A stretch of 64,000 bases of DNA, from assembly GCF_040813715.1 (NCBI RefSeq), contig NZ_JBFOCH010000006.1; one strand, 5' to 3'. A model generated the notes under the pieces. It searched no databases. It was not told the origin of the DNA and was given only the letters and a program-made list of their open reading frames with translations. The position numbers and the translations under genes are program-made. This document shows, piece after piece, positions 1 through 9,345 of this stretch. The DNA comes from Mesorhizobium_K marinum. Lineage in GTDB: Bacteria > Pseudomonadota > Alphaproteobacteria > Rhizobiales > Rhizobiaceae. The stretch's first letter is position 1. Each line of letters begins with the position of its first letter.

Positions 1-1167
1 CTGGAGGGCGGTCGAGAACTGCCGGTTGTAGGAGTTCAGGCCCTGCCAGTCCGGGCTTTCCAGGACGGACTTCAGGCCGGTCTGGCAGACCGCGGCGTAG
101 CGCTTCTGCTGCTCGGGCTGGAAGTACCACTCCATGAACTTGGTCAGTTCCGGCAGCTTCTTGGAGTACTTGTTGATGCCCATGCCCTGGCCGCCGACGG
201 AAAACTGGCGGCGGAACTTTCCGTCGCGGCCGACGGCGCCCGGCAGCACCGCGAAGCCGACCTTGTCGGCGAACTTCGAGACCTTCGGGTCGGCGTTCGA
301 GCCGTTGAAGTAGAACCACTGCATCGCCATGGCGACCTGGCCCTGCTGGATGGCCGTGTTGACCTCGTCGAAACCCCAGTTCTGCGAGCCGGGAGGGCCG
401 AACTTGAACATGTCGACATAGGCCTGCACGCCATCGATCGACGCCGGCGAGTCGAGGTAGCCCTTCACCTCGAAGGTCTCGGGGTTGTAGAGTTCGCCGC
501 CGAACGACCACAGGAACGAGTTGGAGGCCGTGGTCGCGAAGTCGTAGTCGCGGCCGCCCATCTGCGCCCAGCCGTAGAGACCCTGGTCGGGACGGGTGAA
601 GAACTCGGCGACGTCCTTGGCTTCCTGGTAGGTCTGCGGAACGGCGAGATCGCGGCCGTACTTCGCCTTGAAGGCCTCCTGCTCCTTCGGATCCTCGAAC
701 AGGTCCTTGCGGTAGGTCAGGCCATAGGCGTCCTGGTTGGCCGGCAGGCCGTAGTATTCGCCCGAGCCGTCCGGATACTCGCCGTAGCGCGACAGCGATG
801 CCGGCGGGAAGATGTCGGCCTTCAGGTAGCTCGACTTGTCGAAGATGTCGTTGAGCTTGACCGCGTGCGAGGCGAACTCGGCGGTCGACTGGCTGTCCCA
901 CATGGCGAAGTCGAAGGCGTCGCCCTGGATCGCGAACTCCGAGGCGATCTTGTCGTGCCACTGCGGCCCGTAGGGCACCAGCGCCGGCACGATGTTGACG
1001 GACTTGTCCGGGTAATCCTTGGCGATTTCAACGAGCGCGTCGGCGCAGGTGCCGGCGTGCCAGACGAATGTGAGGTCGGTGGCGCGAGCGGCGCCGGAGC
1101 TTGCGGCGACTGCAGCGGCAAGCACGGCCGCCGACGCCAGAAGGCGCGAGCGCATAGCCTTGGTCAT
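1..1167 (-). CDS. ABC transporter extracellular sugar-binding protein (3' end outside window)
   Basis: The frame is open from an ATG at 1167 to the window edge (389 codons, no stop), so the C-terminus is missing. GGAGG lies just upstream of the start. Residues 1-30 form a Sec signal peptide (basic MTKAMRSR, then an Ala-rich core ending in AARA). The mature part resembles family 1 (CUT1/MalE-type) solute-binding proteins, including a FTRPDQ..YG segment also present in the binding protein at 24376-25758. It should bind a sugar or polyol in the periplasm for an importer whose other genes lie to the left. It is divergent from the DeoR-type gene at 1537, with a shared AT-rich control region. Substrate unknown; family assignment is firm. 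Confidence 0.88.
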   Translation of the reverse strand, partial: MTKAMRSRLLASAAVLAAAVAASSGAARATDLTFVWHAGTCADALVEIAKDYPDKSVNIVPALVPYGPQWHDKIASEFAIQGDAFDFAMWDSQSTAEFASHAVKLNDIFDKSSYLKADIFPPASLSRYGEYPDGSGEYYGLPANQDAYGLTYRKDLFEDPKEQEAFKAKYGRDLAVPQTYQEAKDVAEFFTRPDQGLYGWAQMGGRDYDFATTASNSFLWSFGGELYNPETFEVKGYLDSPASIDGVQAYVDMFKFGPPGSQNWGFDEVNTAIQQGQVAMAMQWFYFNGSNADPKVSKFADKVGFAVLPGAVGRDGKFRRQFSVGGQGMGINKYSKKLPELTKFMEWYFQPEQQKRYAAVCQTGLKSVLESPDWQGLNSYNRQFSTALQ

Positions 1168-1246
1168 TTACATCCTCCACTGGTTTCGCGGGGCACGGGC
1201 CGCCCCGCGACCCGTCTCCTTCCCCTTCGAGTACTTTAGAGAGAGC

Positions 1247-1277
1247 GTTAAAAATATCAATCCAAAAGTGATATTTT
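1247..1277. promoter_or_regulatory. Candidate operator: inverted repeat in divergent promoter region
   Basis: Within the AT-rich gap 1168-1536, AAAATATCA (1251-1259) and TGATATTTT (1269-1277) form perfect 9-bp arms 9 bp apart. The left arm lies inside GTTAAAAATATCAA (1247-1260). A near-copy in opposite orientation, TTTGATATTTTAAC, is at 1453-1466. Such recurring sites between a repressor gene and its target are typical of DeoR-family operators. No other gene is seen in this gap. Confidence 0.55.
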
Positions 1278-1452
1278 GCCAGAAATTATGTTATCTTTGG
1301 CAAGGTCGATCAGCCTGTGTATCGATAACATCCGCCATCGACTTCACCTCGCCGCATTGCAGCATGGCAATTTTTATCATTCTGATCAATATGATACACG
1401 GAATCTTATTGAAATCTTCCCCGCAGTCCATGCTGCTGCGCAATATCGAAAC

Positions 1453-1466
1453 TTTGATATTTTAAC
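1453..1466. promoter_or_regulatory. Second copy of the TTGATATTTTAAC operator-like motif
   Basis: TTTGATATTTTAAC matches the reverse complement of GTTAAAAATATCAA at 1247-1260 except for one extra A there. It lies about 70 bp before the DeoR-type start, so it could serve in autoregulation, with looping to the distal site about 200 bp away. Confidence 0.45.
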
Positions 1467-1536
1467 ATTTTCTGCTGGCCCACCCGACCGAAGATGTTAA
1501 AAGTGACAGTCAGACGTTTCGCAGAGGGCCGGTCCC

Positions 1537-2322
1537 GTGGAAGACAGCGACGCACCACAGATGTCGAAAGCCGAGCAGCGCCGCTCGGAGATTATCCGCA
1601 TCCTCATGGAAAGCGGCTCGGCGCAGATCAAGGACCTCGCAACGACCCTCGGCGTGTCGCTGATGACCATCCATCGCGACCTCAACGACCTGCACGACCA
1701 GGGGCTGGTCCGCCGCATCCGCGGCGCCGTCTCGGTCGAGAAGTCGATGCTCTTCGAAAGCAGCTATCTTTACCGCGCCCGCCAGCATGTCGAGGAGAAG
1801 CGGCGGCTGGCCCGCGCCGCCGTCGCCCATCTCGAACCCGGCAACGCGATCGTCTGGGACGACAGCTCCACCACGTTCCATGTTTGCGACTTCATCGAGC
1901 AGGTGACGCCGATCACCGTCATCACCAACGCTCTGCCGGTGATGGAGCAGTTGCGCGACAAGCAGGACGTCGAACTGATCGGCCTCGGCGGCAAGTTCCA
2001 CCGTGGCTACAACGGCTTCTTCGGCATGGCCTGCGAGCGGGCGATCCGCTCCTACCATGTAGACGTGGCCCTGATGTCGACCACCACGATCCAGGGGCTC
2101 TCGCTGTTCACCCAGGACGAGAACGTCGTGCGCACCAAGCAGGCGATGATCGAGATCGCCCGCAAGAAGATTCTCATGGTCGACGAGAGCAAGTTTCATT
2201 TTTCGGCCCTGAACTACGTCGCCGACGTCAGCGTGTTCGACGTGGTTCTCGTCTCCAATTCCGTCGACAAGTCGGTGGTTGAGCGGATGAAGCAGGCCGG
2301 CATCAAGCTCGAACTGGTCTGA
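1537..2322 (+). CDS. DeoR/GlpR-family transcriptional repressor
   Basis: 261 aa. N-terminal winged HTH of the DeoR type at about residues 10-65 (AEQRRSEIIRILMESG, then a SLMTIHRDLNDL recognition helix), followed by the DeoR C-terminal sugar-phosphate sensing fold (about 85-255). GTG at 1537 is preceded by GAGGG; ATG at 1561 (MSKAEQRR) is an alternative start without a clear ribosome site. It lies between the sugar-binding protein gene (divergent) and the aldolase gene (43 bp downstream, same strand), so it probably represses both in response to a phosphorylated sugar. The effector is unknown. Confidence 0.9.
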   Translation: MEDSDAPQMSKAEQRRSEIIRILMESGSAQIKDLATTLGVSLMTIHRDLNDLHDQGLVRRIRGAVSVEKSMLFESSYLYRARQHVEEKRRLARAAVAHLEPGNAIVWDDSSTTFHVCDFIEQVTPITVITNALPVMEQLRDKQDVELIGLGGKFHRGYNGFFGMACERAIRSYHVDVALMSTTTIQGLSLFTQDENVVRTKQAMIEIARKKILMVDESKFHFSALNYVADVSVFDVVLVSNSVDKSVVERMKQAGIKLELV

Positions 2323-2365
2323 GCGAAAGCCGCGGCGAAACCCACCCTATCTGGAGAAATCAGGC

Positions 2366-3157
2366 ATGTCAGAGATCGGCAAGGCGCGGCGGTTGGCGCG
2401 ACTGTCCAACAGGCGATCGGGGAGAATGCTCTGCGTGCCGCTGGACCACGGCATGCAGGTCGGCCCCATTTCGGGCATCGCCGATCCGGCGCCGCTGATC
2501 GACATGGTCGTGGAGGCCGGCGTCGATGCCGTCATCGTCACCCCCGGCATGCTGCAGCGCCACGGTCACCGGCTGGCCGGCGGGCCGGCGGTGATCCTGC
2601 GCCTCGACCAGACCACGATGTGGCGGCACGACAGCGCGACGGGCTACCCCGACACCCACAGCCGGCTTGTCGCCACGGTCGAGGACGCGGTGCGGATGGG
2701 CGCGGAGGCGGTGATCACCTACCTGTTCACCTGCAACAACCTGCCCGGCGAAGAGACGAAGTCCTTCGAGACCGCCGGCGCGGTGGCGACCGAGTGCCGC
2801 AAATGGGGCATCGTCCATGTCATCGAGGCAATGGCCGCCAAGGGCGGGTTCGCGCGCGCCGACGACCCCGCCATCGTCGCCCTGAACTGCCGCATGGCGG
2901 GCGAACTCGGAGCCGACTGGCTCAAGACCGACTGGTGCGAGGCCGACCGCTTCGCCGACGTCGCCAGGCAGTCGCTGGCGCCCATCGCGGTTGCCGGCGG
3001 GCCCGCGCTGGCGACGCTCGACGATACCGTCCGTTTTGCCGAAGCGGCGATCGGCGCGGGCGCATCCGGACTGATGTTCGGTCGAAACGTCTTCCAGCAC
3101 CGCGACGTGCCGGGCGCGCTTGCGACGCTGGCCAAGGTGGTGCACGGCCGGGTTTGA
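2366..3157 (+). CDS. Class I (DhnA/LacD/FbaB-type) aldolase
   Basis: 263 aa TIM-barrel enzyme of the DeoC/FbaB/LacD superfamily. The conserved start region CVPLDHGMQVGP, the Schiff-base lysine context GADWLKTDW (about residue 190) and the C-terminal phosphate-binding GASGLMFGRNVFQ are all present. It should cleave a ketose phosphate to dihydroxyacetone phosphate plus an aldehyde, or catalyse a related aldol reaction. It follows the DeoR-type gene by 43 bp with a GGAG site (2352-2355), forming a two-gene unit likely tied to the adjacent sugar importer. The last about 85 bp are repeated after the N at 3176; the copy ending at 3157 is intact. Confidence 0.88.
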   Translation: MSEIGKARRLARLSNRRSGRMLCVPLDHGMQVGPISGIADPAPLIDMVVEAGVDAVIVTPGMLQRHGHRLAGGPAVILRLDQTTMWRHDSATGYPDTHSRLVATVEDAVRMGAEAVITYLFTCNNLPGEETKSFETAGAVATECRKWGIVHVIEAMAAKGGFARADDPAIVALNCRMAGELGADWLKTDWCEADRFADVARQSLAPIAVAGGPALATLDDTVRFAEAAIGAGASGLMFGRNVFQHRDVPGALATLAKVVHGRV

Positions 3158-3276
3158 GCAGTCCGTGTGGCAGGGNCTGATGTTCGGTCGAAACGTCTTC
3201 CAGCACCGCGACGTGCCGGGCGCGCTTGCGACGCTGGCCAAGGTGGTGCACGGCCGGGTTTGAGCAGTCCGTGTGG
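3071..3276. repeat. Assembly join at N3176 (100 bp written twice)
   Basis: Bases 3071-3170 recur at 3177-3276 directly after the single N. This is an unmerged contig overlap rather than a biological tandem repeat. It duplicates the 3' end of the aldolase gene. Confidence 0.9.
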
Positions 3277-3312
3277 AAGGGGGCGCCGGCCCGATCAGCG
3301 GGCGCCGAACGG

Positions 3313-4318
3313 TCAGTTGCCCTGGACCTGGCGCGCACGGATTGCCGCCAGGCAGCCGATCATCTCGCCAGCGAATCTTTGAGCCCGATCACGGGCGTCT
3401 TGCGTCGGCAGGCGCTCTGCCATGTCCAGATAGCAGTCGAGCAGAACTTCCGCGCAGGGCTGCGGCCTGTCGGCCGCGCCGGCCGGAACCGGCGCATCGA
3501 CGGGATCTTCCTTCTCCAGCGCCTCCGCCCGCAGACGGGCTCCGTCGATGCAAGATTGCATTTCCGGGCTTGCTGGCGTTGCGGCGCCGTTGCTGAGGAG
3601 GTCTGCCAAGCGACGCTCGAGTGCGGCCAGCGTCCATCCTGGCTCTGGCCGGACCCGGGGGCCGCCTTGAGCGTGGTAGGCGCGGCGGCGCTCACGGCGC
3701 AGGGCCGCCACATGCGCCAGTTCGTGGTGGGCCATCTGCTCGCAGGCCGCACGCATCGCACCGGTGTCGGCGCGTGCAACCAGATACGTCCAGAAACCGA
3801 ACACCCTTTCCGCGTTGCGAACCGCCGTCGCCAGCACCCGATAGGGGCTGAGCAATTCCGGCGCGGTCGCGCCGGCGCCCTCGTCGTCGAATAGCTGTTG
3901 CGGGTCCCATCCGGGCAAGGACGTGTTGGCCACGACGTCATCACTCGAACGGCGCACGACGTTCGCCACATGCATCTCCTCTTCCGACGCGAGGCGTTCG
4001 AAGACTGCGGCAAGGTNATTCCGGCGCGGTCGCGCCGGCGCCCTCGTCGTCGAATAGCTGTTGCGGGTCCCATCCGGGCAAGGACGTGTTGGCCACGACG
4101 TCATCACTCGAACGGCGCACGACGTTCGCCACATGCATCTCCTCTTCCGACGCGAGGCGTTCGAAGACTACGGCAAGGTCGGCGCGTCCCTCATCGCGCA
4201 TGCGGGCGGCGAGCCGGGAATAGCCATTGACCATCGCCCGTCCGATGCCTGCCGCCACGGCGACGAGTTCCCCGGTGCTGGCGACGGTCACCTCGCGATC
4301 GCTTGTACCTAGAGACAT
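3313..4318 (-). CDS. Ferritin-like di-iron protein divergent from nosR
   Basis: Removing the extra 163 bp at N4017 gives one frame of about 280 aa. It shows the four-helix ferritin-like/rubrerythrin ligand set: a Glu in the first helix (STGELVAV), ExxH in SEEEMH, Glu in the third helix (NAERVFGF) and ExxH in HHELAH. All ligand positions for a carboxylate-bridged di-iron site are therefore present. There is no signal peptide, so it is probably cytoplasmic. I chose ATG 4318 because GGAGG lies 5 nt upstream; an upstream GTG (4513) would run across the nosR control region. It shares the intergenic Fnr-type box with nosR, suggesting induction under denitrifying conditions. The exact role (iron handling, oxidative or nitrosative protection) is unknown. 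Confidence 0.75.
3855..4179. repeat. Assembly join at N4017 (162 bp written twice)
   Basis: Bases 3855-4016 recur at 4018-4179 with a single G/A mismatch (actgcgg versus actacgg). The join introduces an artificial frameshift into the ferritin-like gene. Confidence 0.9.
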
Positions 4319-4369
4319 GCGGGCCTCCCAGTCGATGCCAAACCTTCGCACAGGCGGAATCGAATCTGT

Positions 4370-4383
4370 TTGCTCCAGATCAA
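4370..4383. promoter_or_regulatory. Fnr/NnrR-type box between ferritin-like gene and nosR
   Basis: TTGCTCCAGATCAA matches the Fnr consensus TTGAT-N4-ATCAA with one mismatch. It is centred about 69 bp before the nosR start and about 58 bp before the divergent ferritin-like start. It is the only such site I see in this gap and is well placed for anaerobic or NO-dependent activation of both directions. Confidence 0.65.
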
Positions 4384-4445
4384 AGAGGCATTCGAAATAC
4401 CACTTATGGTGATCACATCGAGGAACCAATTCGAAGGCCTCCGCC

Positions 4446-7398
4446 GTGATCCCTGCCTGCGCGTATCCGACCACATCGCGGATCGCCGCTTCCGAGCGGA
4501 ACACCGCCTGCACGGTCGGCAGGCTTCATTTCCTTGATTGTCTCCGCAGACTGCCCGTCGTTCTGGCCGCTTTCGTCGTTCTGCTGTCGGCGACCCACGC
4601 ATCGCAGGCTGCGTCGCGGCTCGGCGAATTCCTGCCGAAGGTCCAGCCCGGTGAGCTGTTTGCCGGCGCCGATCGCTTCGGCGAACCGGTTGGCGAGCCG
4701 CCGATCGTGCCGGTCTACAAGGGCGACGACATCGTCGGGCATGCGCTGCTCAACTCCGATTTCACCAGCGCTGTCGGCTATTCGGGCAAGCCGATCCAGA
4801 TCGTCATCGGCCTGGATCGCCAAGGCGTGCTGCGCGGGCTCAAGCTGGTGCACCATCAGGAGCCGATCGTGCTTGTCGGCATCCCCGAGGNAGGCGAGCT
4901 GTTTTCCGGCGCCGATCGTTTCGGCGAGCCGGTTGGCGAGCCGCCGATCGCGCCGGTCTACAGGGGCGACGACATCGTCGGGCATGCGCTGCTGAACTCC
5001 GATTTCACCAGCGCTGTCGGCTATTCGGGCAAGCCTATCCAGATCGTCATCGGCCTGGATCGCCAAGGCGTGCTGCGCGGGCTCAAGCTGGTGCACCATC
5101 AGGAGCCGATCGTGCTTGTCGGCATCCCCGAGGCGGACGTCGTTGCCGCGCTCAATAGCCTGATCGACAAGGACCTCGGTCGTGTCGCCGCCGGCGCGCA
5201 GCGCCCGCCGCAGGTCGACATCGTCTCCGGCGCCACCGTGACCGTGCTCGTCATGGGCGACAGCGTGGTGCGCGCCGCTGTCCGCCTCATCCGCAGCGGT
5301 CGCCTGGGCGGCAACGAAGGCGCCGGCGCAGAAGCCGGCCCCGCCGAGACGCGAACCGTGGACATGACGCGGACGGAGACCCGCGACTGGGCAACTCTGC
5401 TCGGCGACGGCTCGATCCGGTCGCTGCGCCTGACCGTCGGAGAGGTCTCGCAGGCGTTTGGCCGCGCCGGCCAGGAGCATGCGGCCTCGCGGGTCGAACG
5501 CAAGAACCCCGAGGATACCTTCATCGAACTCTACGTCGCTCCTGTCAGCGTGCCTTCCATCGGCATCAGCCTGCTGGGCGAGACGGGCTACCGGCGGCTC
5601 GAACGGAAGCTTGCCGGCGGCCGGCAGGCGCTGCTGATCGCCGGCGACGGCGCCTATTCGTTCAAGGGGTCGGGCTATGTGCGCGGCGGCATCTTCGACC
5701 GAATCGAACTGCTGCAGAACGGCCAGGGCGTCCGCTTCCGCGACAGGGACCACACCCGCCTCGGCGACATCGCCGCCGAGGGAGCACCGCGGCTGCGCGA
5801 GATCGCCCTTTTCATGGTGCCCGAGGACTTCGCCTTCGATGTGACGCAGCCCTGGGACCTGCAACTCCTGGCACAGCGCGCGTGGGGCGCGCGCGACAAG
5901 GCGGCACTGCCCTTCGAACTCGGCTACGCGCTGCCGCAGTCCTACATGAAGATCGAGCCCGCCGCAGCGCCGCAGGCGCCCGCGGTCGTGGCCGAGGCGC
6001 CCGCAGCCGAGGGGGCAGCGGCGACGCCGTTCGACGGCGAGAACGAACCGCTCTGGATGGGCATCTGGCGCATGAACGCCATCAAGATCGGCGTCACCGT
6101 CGTCGCGTTGGTCGTCCTTACCGCGATATTCTTCTTTCAGGACTGGCTGGCGCGACGCCCCCTGGCGCGCGTCTGGGTTCGCCGCGCCTTCCTGCTCTAC
6201 GCGCTGGTCTGGCTCGGCTGGTACGCCAACGCACAGCTTTCCGTGGTGAACGTCCTGACCTTCACCAGCGCGCTGGTCACCGGGTTCCAGTGGGAGTTCT
6301 TCCTTTCGGCGCCNGGCCGCAGCGCCGCAGGCGCCCACCGTCGTGGCCGAGGCGCCCGCAGCCGAGGGGGCAGCGGCGACGCCGTTCGACGGCGAGAACG
6401 AACCGCTCTGGATGGGCATCTGGCGCATGAACGCCATCAAGATCGGCGTCACCGTCGTCGCGTTGGTCGTCCTTACCGCGATATTCTTCTTTCAGGACTG
6501 GCTGGCGCGACGCCCCCTGGCGCGCGTCTGGGTTCGCCGCGCCTTCCTGCTCTACGCGCTGGTCTGGCTCGGCTGGTACGCCAACGCACAGCTTTCCGTG
6601 GTGAACGTCCTGACCTTCACCAGCGCGCTGGTCACCGGGTTCCAGTGGGAGTTCTTCCTTTCGGCGCCGCTGATCTTCATCCTGTGGGCGTCCGTCGCCG
6701 CCGCCCTTCTGTTTTGGGGACGGGGACCGTTCTGCGGCTGGCTGTGTCCGTTCGGCGCGCTCCAGGAACTGACGAACAATCTCGCGCGCTGGCTGAAGGT
6801 GCCGCAGATCACGGTTCCGTTCTGGCTGCACGAACGGCTCTGGCCGGTCAAATACATGATCTTCCTCGGACTATTCGGCCTGTCGCTCTACTCGGTCGCG
6901 CTGGCGGAGGTGTTCGCGGAGGTCGAGCCGTTCAAGACGGCGATCGTGCTGAAGTTCGCACGCGAATGGCCCTTCGTCGTCTTCGCTTTGACGCTGCTGT
7001 CGATCGGCCTGTTCATCGAACGCTTCTACTGCCGCTACCTGTGTCCGCTTGGCGCGGCGCTCGCGATTCCCGGCCGCATTCGCATGTTCGAATGGCTGAA
7101 GCGCTGGCCCGAATGCGGCTCGCCCTGCCATCGCTGCGCCAAGGAGTGCCCGGTCCAGTCGATCCACCCCGAGGGGCAGATCAACGTCAACGAATGCATC
7201 TACTGCATGCATTGCCAGGAGCTCTACCACGACGACCAGCGCTGTCCGCACATGATCCAGGTGCGCCTGAAGCGGGAGAAGTTCGAGCGGCTTTCCTCTC
7301 CCTCCACCGGCGCGGGCAAGGGTCCCGCAGCACCGGTCATCACCCACGCAGGCGCCCCGATCGCGGGCGCAGGCACCGCAAGCCAACCCACGAATTAA
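4446..7398 (+). CDS. nosR: NosR, membrane flavoprotein/iron-sulfur electron donor for N2O reduction
   Basis: After removing the duplicated stretches at N4891 (243 bp) and N6314 (355 bp) the frame encodes about 784 aa, a normal NosR length. Order: signal/TM segment (about 35-60), periplasmic FMN-binding domain containing a SGATVTVLVMGDS flavinylation-type motif, several TM helices, the paired cysteine motifs CGWLCPFGALQ and CRYLCPLGAAL, and a cytoplasmic 2x[4Fe-4S] tail with CGSPCHRCAKECP and CIYCMHC. NosR carries electrons to NosZ and is needed for nos expression and activity. GTG 4446 is the only start I find in frame before the signal segment. It is preceded by the Fnr-type box and leads the nosRZDFYLX unit. 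As written, the second join shifts the frame. Confidence 0.93.
4653..5133. repeat. Assembly join at N4891 (238 bp written twice, 7 mismatches)
   Basis: Bases 4653-4890 correspond to 4896-5133. I count seven substitutions, so the two contig ends come from slightly different alleles or strains. The offset of 243 keeps frame, inserting about 81 spurious codons in nosR. Confidence 0.9.
5961..6668. repeat. Assembly join at N6314 (353 bp written twice)
   Basis: Bases 5961-6313 recur at 6316-6668. The offset of 355 shifts the frame, splitting nosR into two apparent reading frames and making nosZ appear fused to the nosR N-terminus. Confidence 0.9.
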
Positions 7399-7421
7399 CA
7401 GGCAAACAAAGGAGAGTTGCC

Positions 7422-9341
7422 ATGTCGCAGGAAGAAAACAGGGCGAGCCTAAATCGCAGACAGTTGCTCGGATCCACCGCCGCGGTCGCGGCCGCCGCAG
7501 GAGCCGCCGGCGCGGGCGGACTGACGCTTGCCAGCAGCGGCGCCACGCCGGCATTCGCGCAAGCCGCTTCGGCCAATTACGAGGTCAAGCCCGGCGAACT
7601 CGACGAATACTATGTCTTCTTCTCCAGCGGCCAGACGGGAGAAGTCCGCATCGTCGGCCTGCCGTCGATGCGCGAAATGATGCGCATCCCGGTGTTCAAC
7701 CGCTGCAGCGCCACCGGCTGGGGCCAGACCAACGAAAGCCTCAAGATCCTGACCGAGGGCATGCTGCCGGAATACCGCGAACTGATGCAGAAGCGCGGCG
7801 CGGCGTCCTATCACAACGGCGACCTGCACCATCCCCATCCGTCGCAGACCGACGGCACTTATGACGGGCGCTACCTCTACGCCAACGACAAGGCCAACAC
7901 CCGCGTCTGCCGCATCCGCCTCGACGTGATGAAGTGCGACAAGATTGTCCAGCTTCCCAACCAGCACACCGTCCACGGGCTTCGCGTCCAGAAGTATCCG
8001 AAGACCGGCTACGTCTTCTGCAACGGCGAGGACCGCGTGCCGATCCCCAATGACGGCAAGGTGCTCGACGACACCAAGCACTACCACTCCATCTTCACAG
8101 CCGTGGACGGCGAGACCATGAAGGTGGCGTGGCAGATCATGGTCGACGGCAACCTCGACAATGTCGACGCCGACTATCAAGGCAAATACGCCTTTTCCAC
8201 CTGCTACAACTCCGAGGAAGGCATCAACCTGGCCGAGATGATGATGAACGACCAGGACTGGGTCGTCGTCTTCAACCTGAAGCGCATCGAGGACGCCGTT
8301 GCGCGCGGCGAGTATCAGGAAATCGGCGGCGTGCCGGTGCTGGACGGCCGCAAGGGCTCGCCGCTGACCCGCTACATTCCGGTTCCCAACGGGCCGCACG
8401 GCATGAACAGCGCGCCGGACGGCATCCACATCGTCGCCAACGGCAAGCTGTCACCGACCGTCACCGTGATGGACGTCCGCAAGTTCGACGACCTGTTCGA
8501 AGACAAGATCGAACCCCGCGACACGGTCGTCGCCGAACCGGAACTGGGCCTCGGGCCGTTGCACACCGCCTTCGACGGCCGCGGCAACTGCTACACGACG
8601 CTGTTCATCGACAGTCAGATCTGCAAGTGGAACCTGGAGGATGCGATCCGCGCCTACAAGGGCGAGGCCGTCGACCCGATCCGCCAGAAGCTCGACGTCC
8701 ACTACCAGCCTGGCCACAACCACAGCTCGATGGGGCAGACCAAGGAAGCCGACGGCAAGTGGCTGATTTCGTTGAACAAGTTCTCAAAGGACCGCTACCT
8801 CAACGTCGGCCCGCTCAAGCCGGAGAACGACCAGCTCATCGACATTTCGGGCGACGAGATGGTTCTGGTGCACGACAACCCGACCTTCGCCGAGCCGCAT
8901 GATGCGACCATCGTGCACCGCTCCAAGATCGACCCGTTGCATGTCTGGGACCGCAGCGATCCGTTCTTCGCCGACGCGGTGAAGCAGGCTGCAGCAGACG
9001 GCGTCGACCTGACGGCGGACAACAAGGTGGTGCGCGATGGCGACAAGGTGCGCGTCTACATGACGTCCGTGGCTCCGGCCTTCGGGCTCGAGAGCTTCAA
9101 TGTGCGGCAGGGCGACGAGGTGACGGTCTATGTCACCAATCTCGACGAAGTCGAGGACCTGACGCACGGCTTCTCGATCATCAACTACGGCATCAACATG
9201 GAGATCGGCCCGCAGGCGACCGCTTCGGTGACGTTCACCGCCGACATGGCCGGCGTCTACTGGTACTACTGCTCGTGGTTCTGCCATGCGATGCACATGG
9301 AGATGAAGGGCCGCATGTTCGTCGAGCCGCAGGCGGCATGA
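7422..9341 (+). CDS. nosZ: Nitrous oxide reductase, clade I (Tat-exported)
   Basis: 639 aa. ATG 7422 follows AAAGGAGAG. Residues 1-50 hold a twin-arginine signal (NRRQLLG), diagnostic of clade I NosZ. The seven-bladed propeller supplies the CuZ histidines in DLHHPHPS, NQHTVHG, GPHGMNS, GPLHTAF, QPGHNHSS and AEPHDA. The C-terminal cupredoxin domain has the CuA set in YYCSWFCHAMHMEM. It reduces N2O to N2 in the periplasm. It lies 23 bp after nosR and 4 bp before nosD, so it is operonic. No active-site residue is visibly missing. Confidence 0.97.
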   Translation: MSQEENRASLNRRQLLGSTAAVAAAAGAAGAGGLTLASSGATPAFAQAASANYEVKPGELDEYYVFFSSGQTGEVRIVGLPSMREMMRIPVFNRCSATGWGQTNESLKILTEGMLPEYRELMQKRGAASYHNGDLHHPHPSQTDGTYDGRYLYANDKANTRVCRIRLDVMKCDKIVQLPNQHTVHGLRVQKYPKTGYVFCNGEDRVPIPNDGKVLDDTKHYHSIFTAVDGETMKVAWQIMVDGNLDNVDADYQGKYAFSTCYNSEEGINLAEMMMNDQDWVVVFNLKRIEDAVARGEYQEIGGVPVLDGRKGSPLTRYIPVPNGPHGMNSAPDGIHIVANGKLSPTVTVMDVRKFDDLFEDKIEPRDTVVAEPELGLGPLHTAFDGRGNCYTTLFIDSQICKWNLEDAIRAYKGEAVDPIRQKLDVHYQPGHNHSSMGQTKEADGKWLISLNKFSKDRYLNVGPLKPENDQLIDISGDEMVLVHDNPTFAEPHDATIVHRSKIDPLHVWDRSDPFFADAVKQAAADGVDLTADNKVVRDGDKVRVYMTSVAPAFGLESFNVRQGDEVTVYVTNLDEVEDLTHGFSIINYGINMEIGPQATASVTFTADMAGVYWYYCSWFCHAMHMEMKGRMFVEPQAA

Positions 9342-9345
9342 CGCC

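Noticed and set aside
4319..4513. Longer ferritin-like protein starting at GTG 4513
   Set aside because: It would run across the Fnr-type box and overlap the nosR start; ATG 4318 has a strong GGAGG site.
4413..6452. 679-aa minus-strand open frame opposite nosR
   Set aside because: Antisense shadow spanning two Ns and duplicated DNA; no domain signature.
4446..9341. One continuous plus-strand frame joining the NosR N-terminus to NosZ
   Set aside because: It arises from the frame shift at N6314; NosZ has its own ribosome site and Tat signal at 7422, and NosR continues in another frame to 7398.
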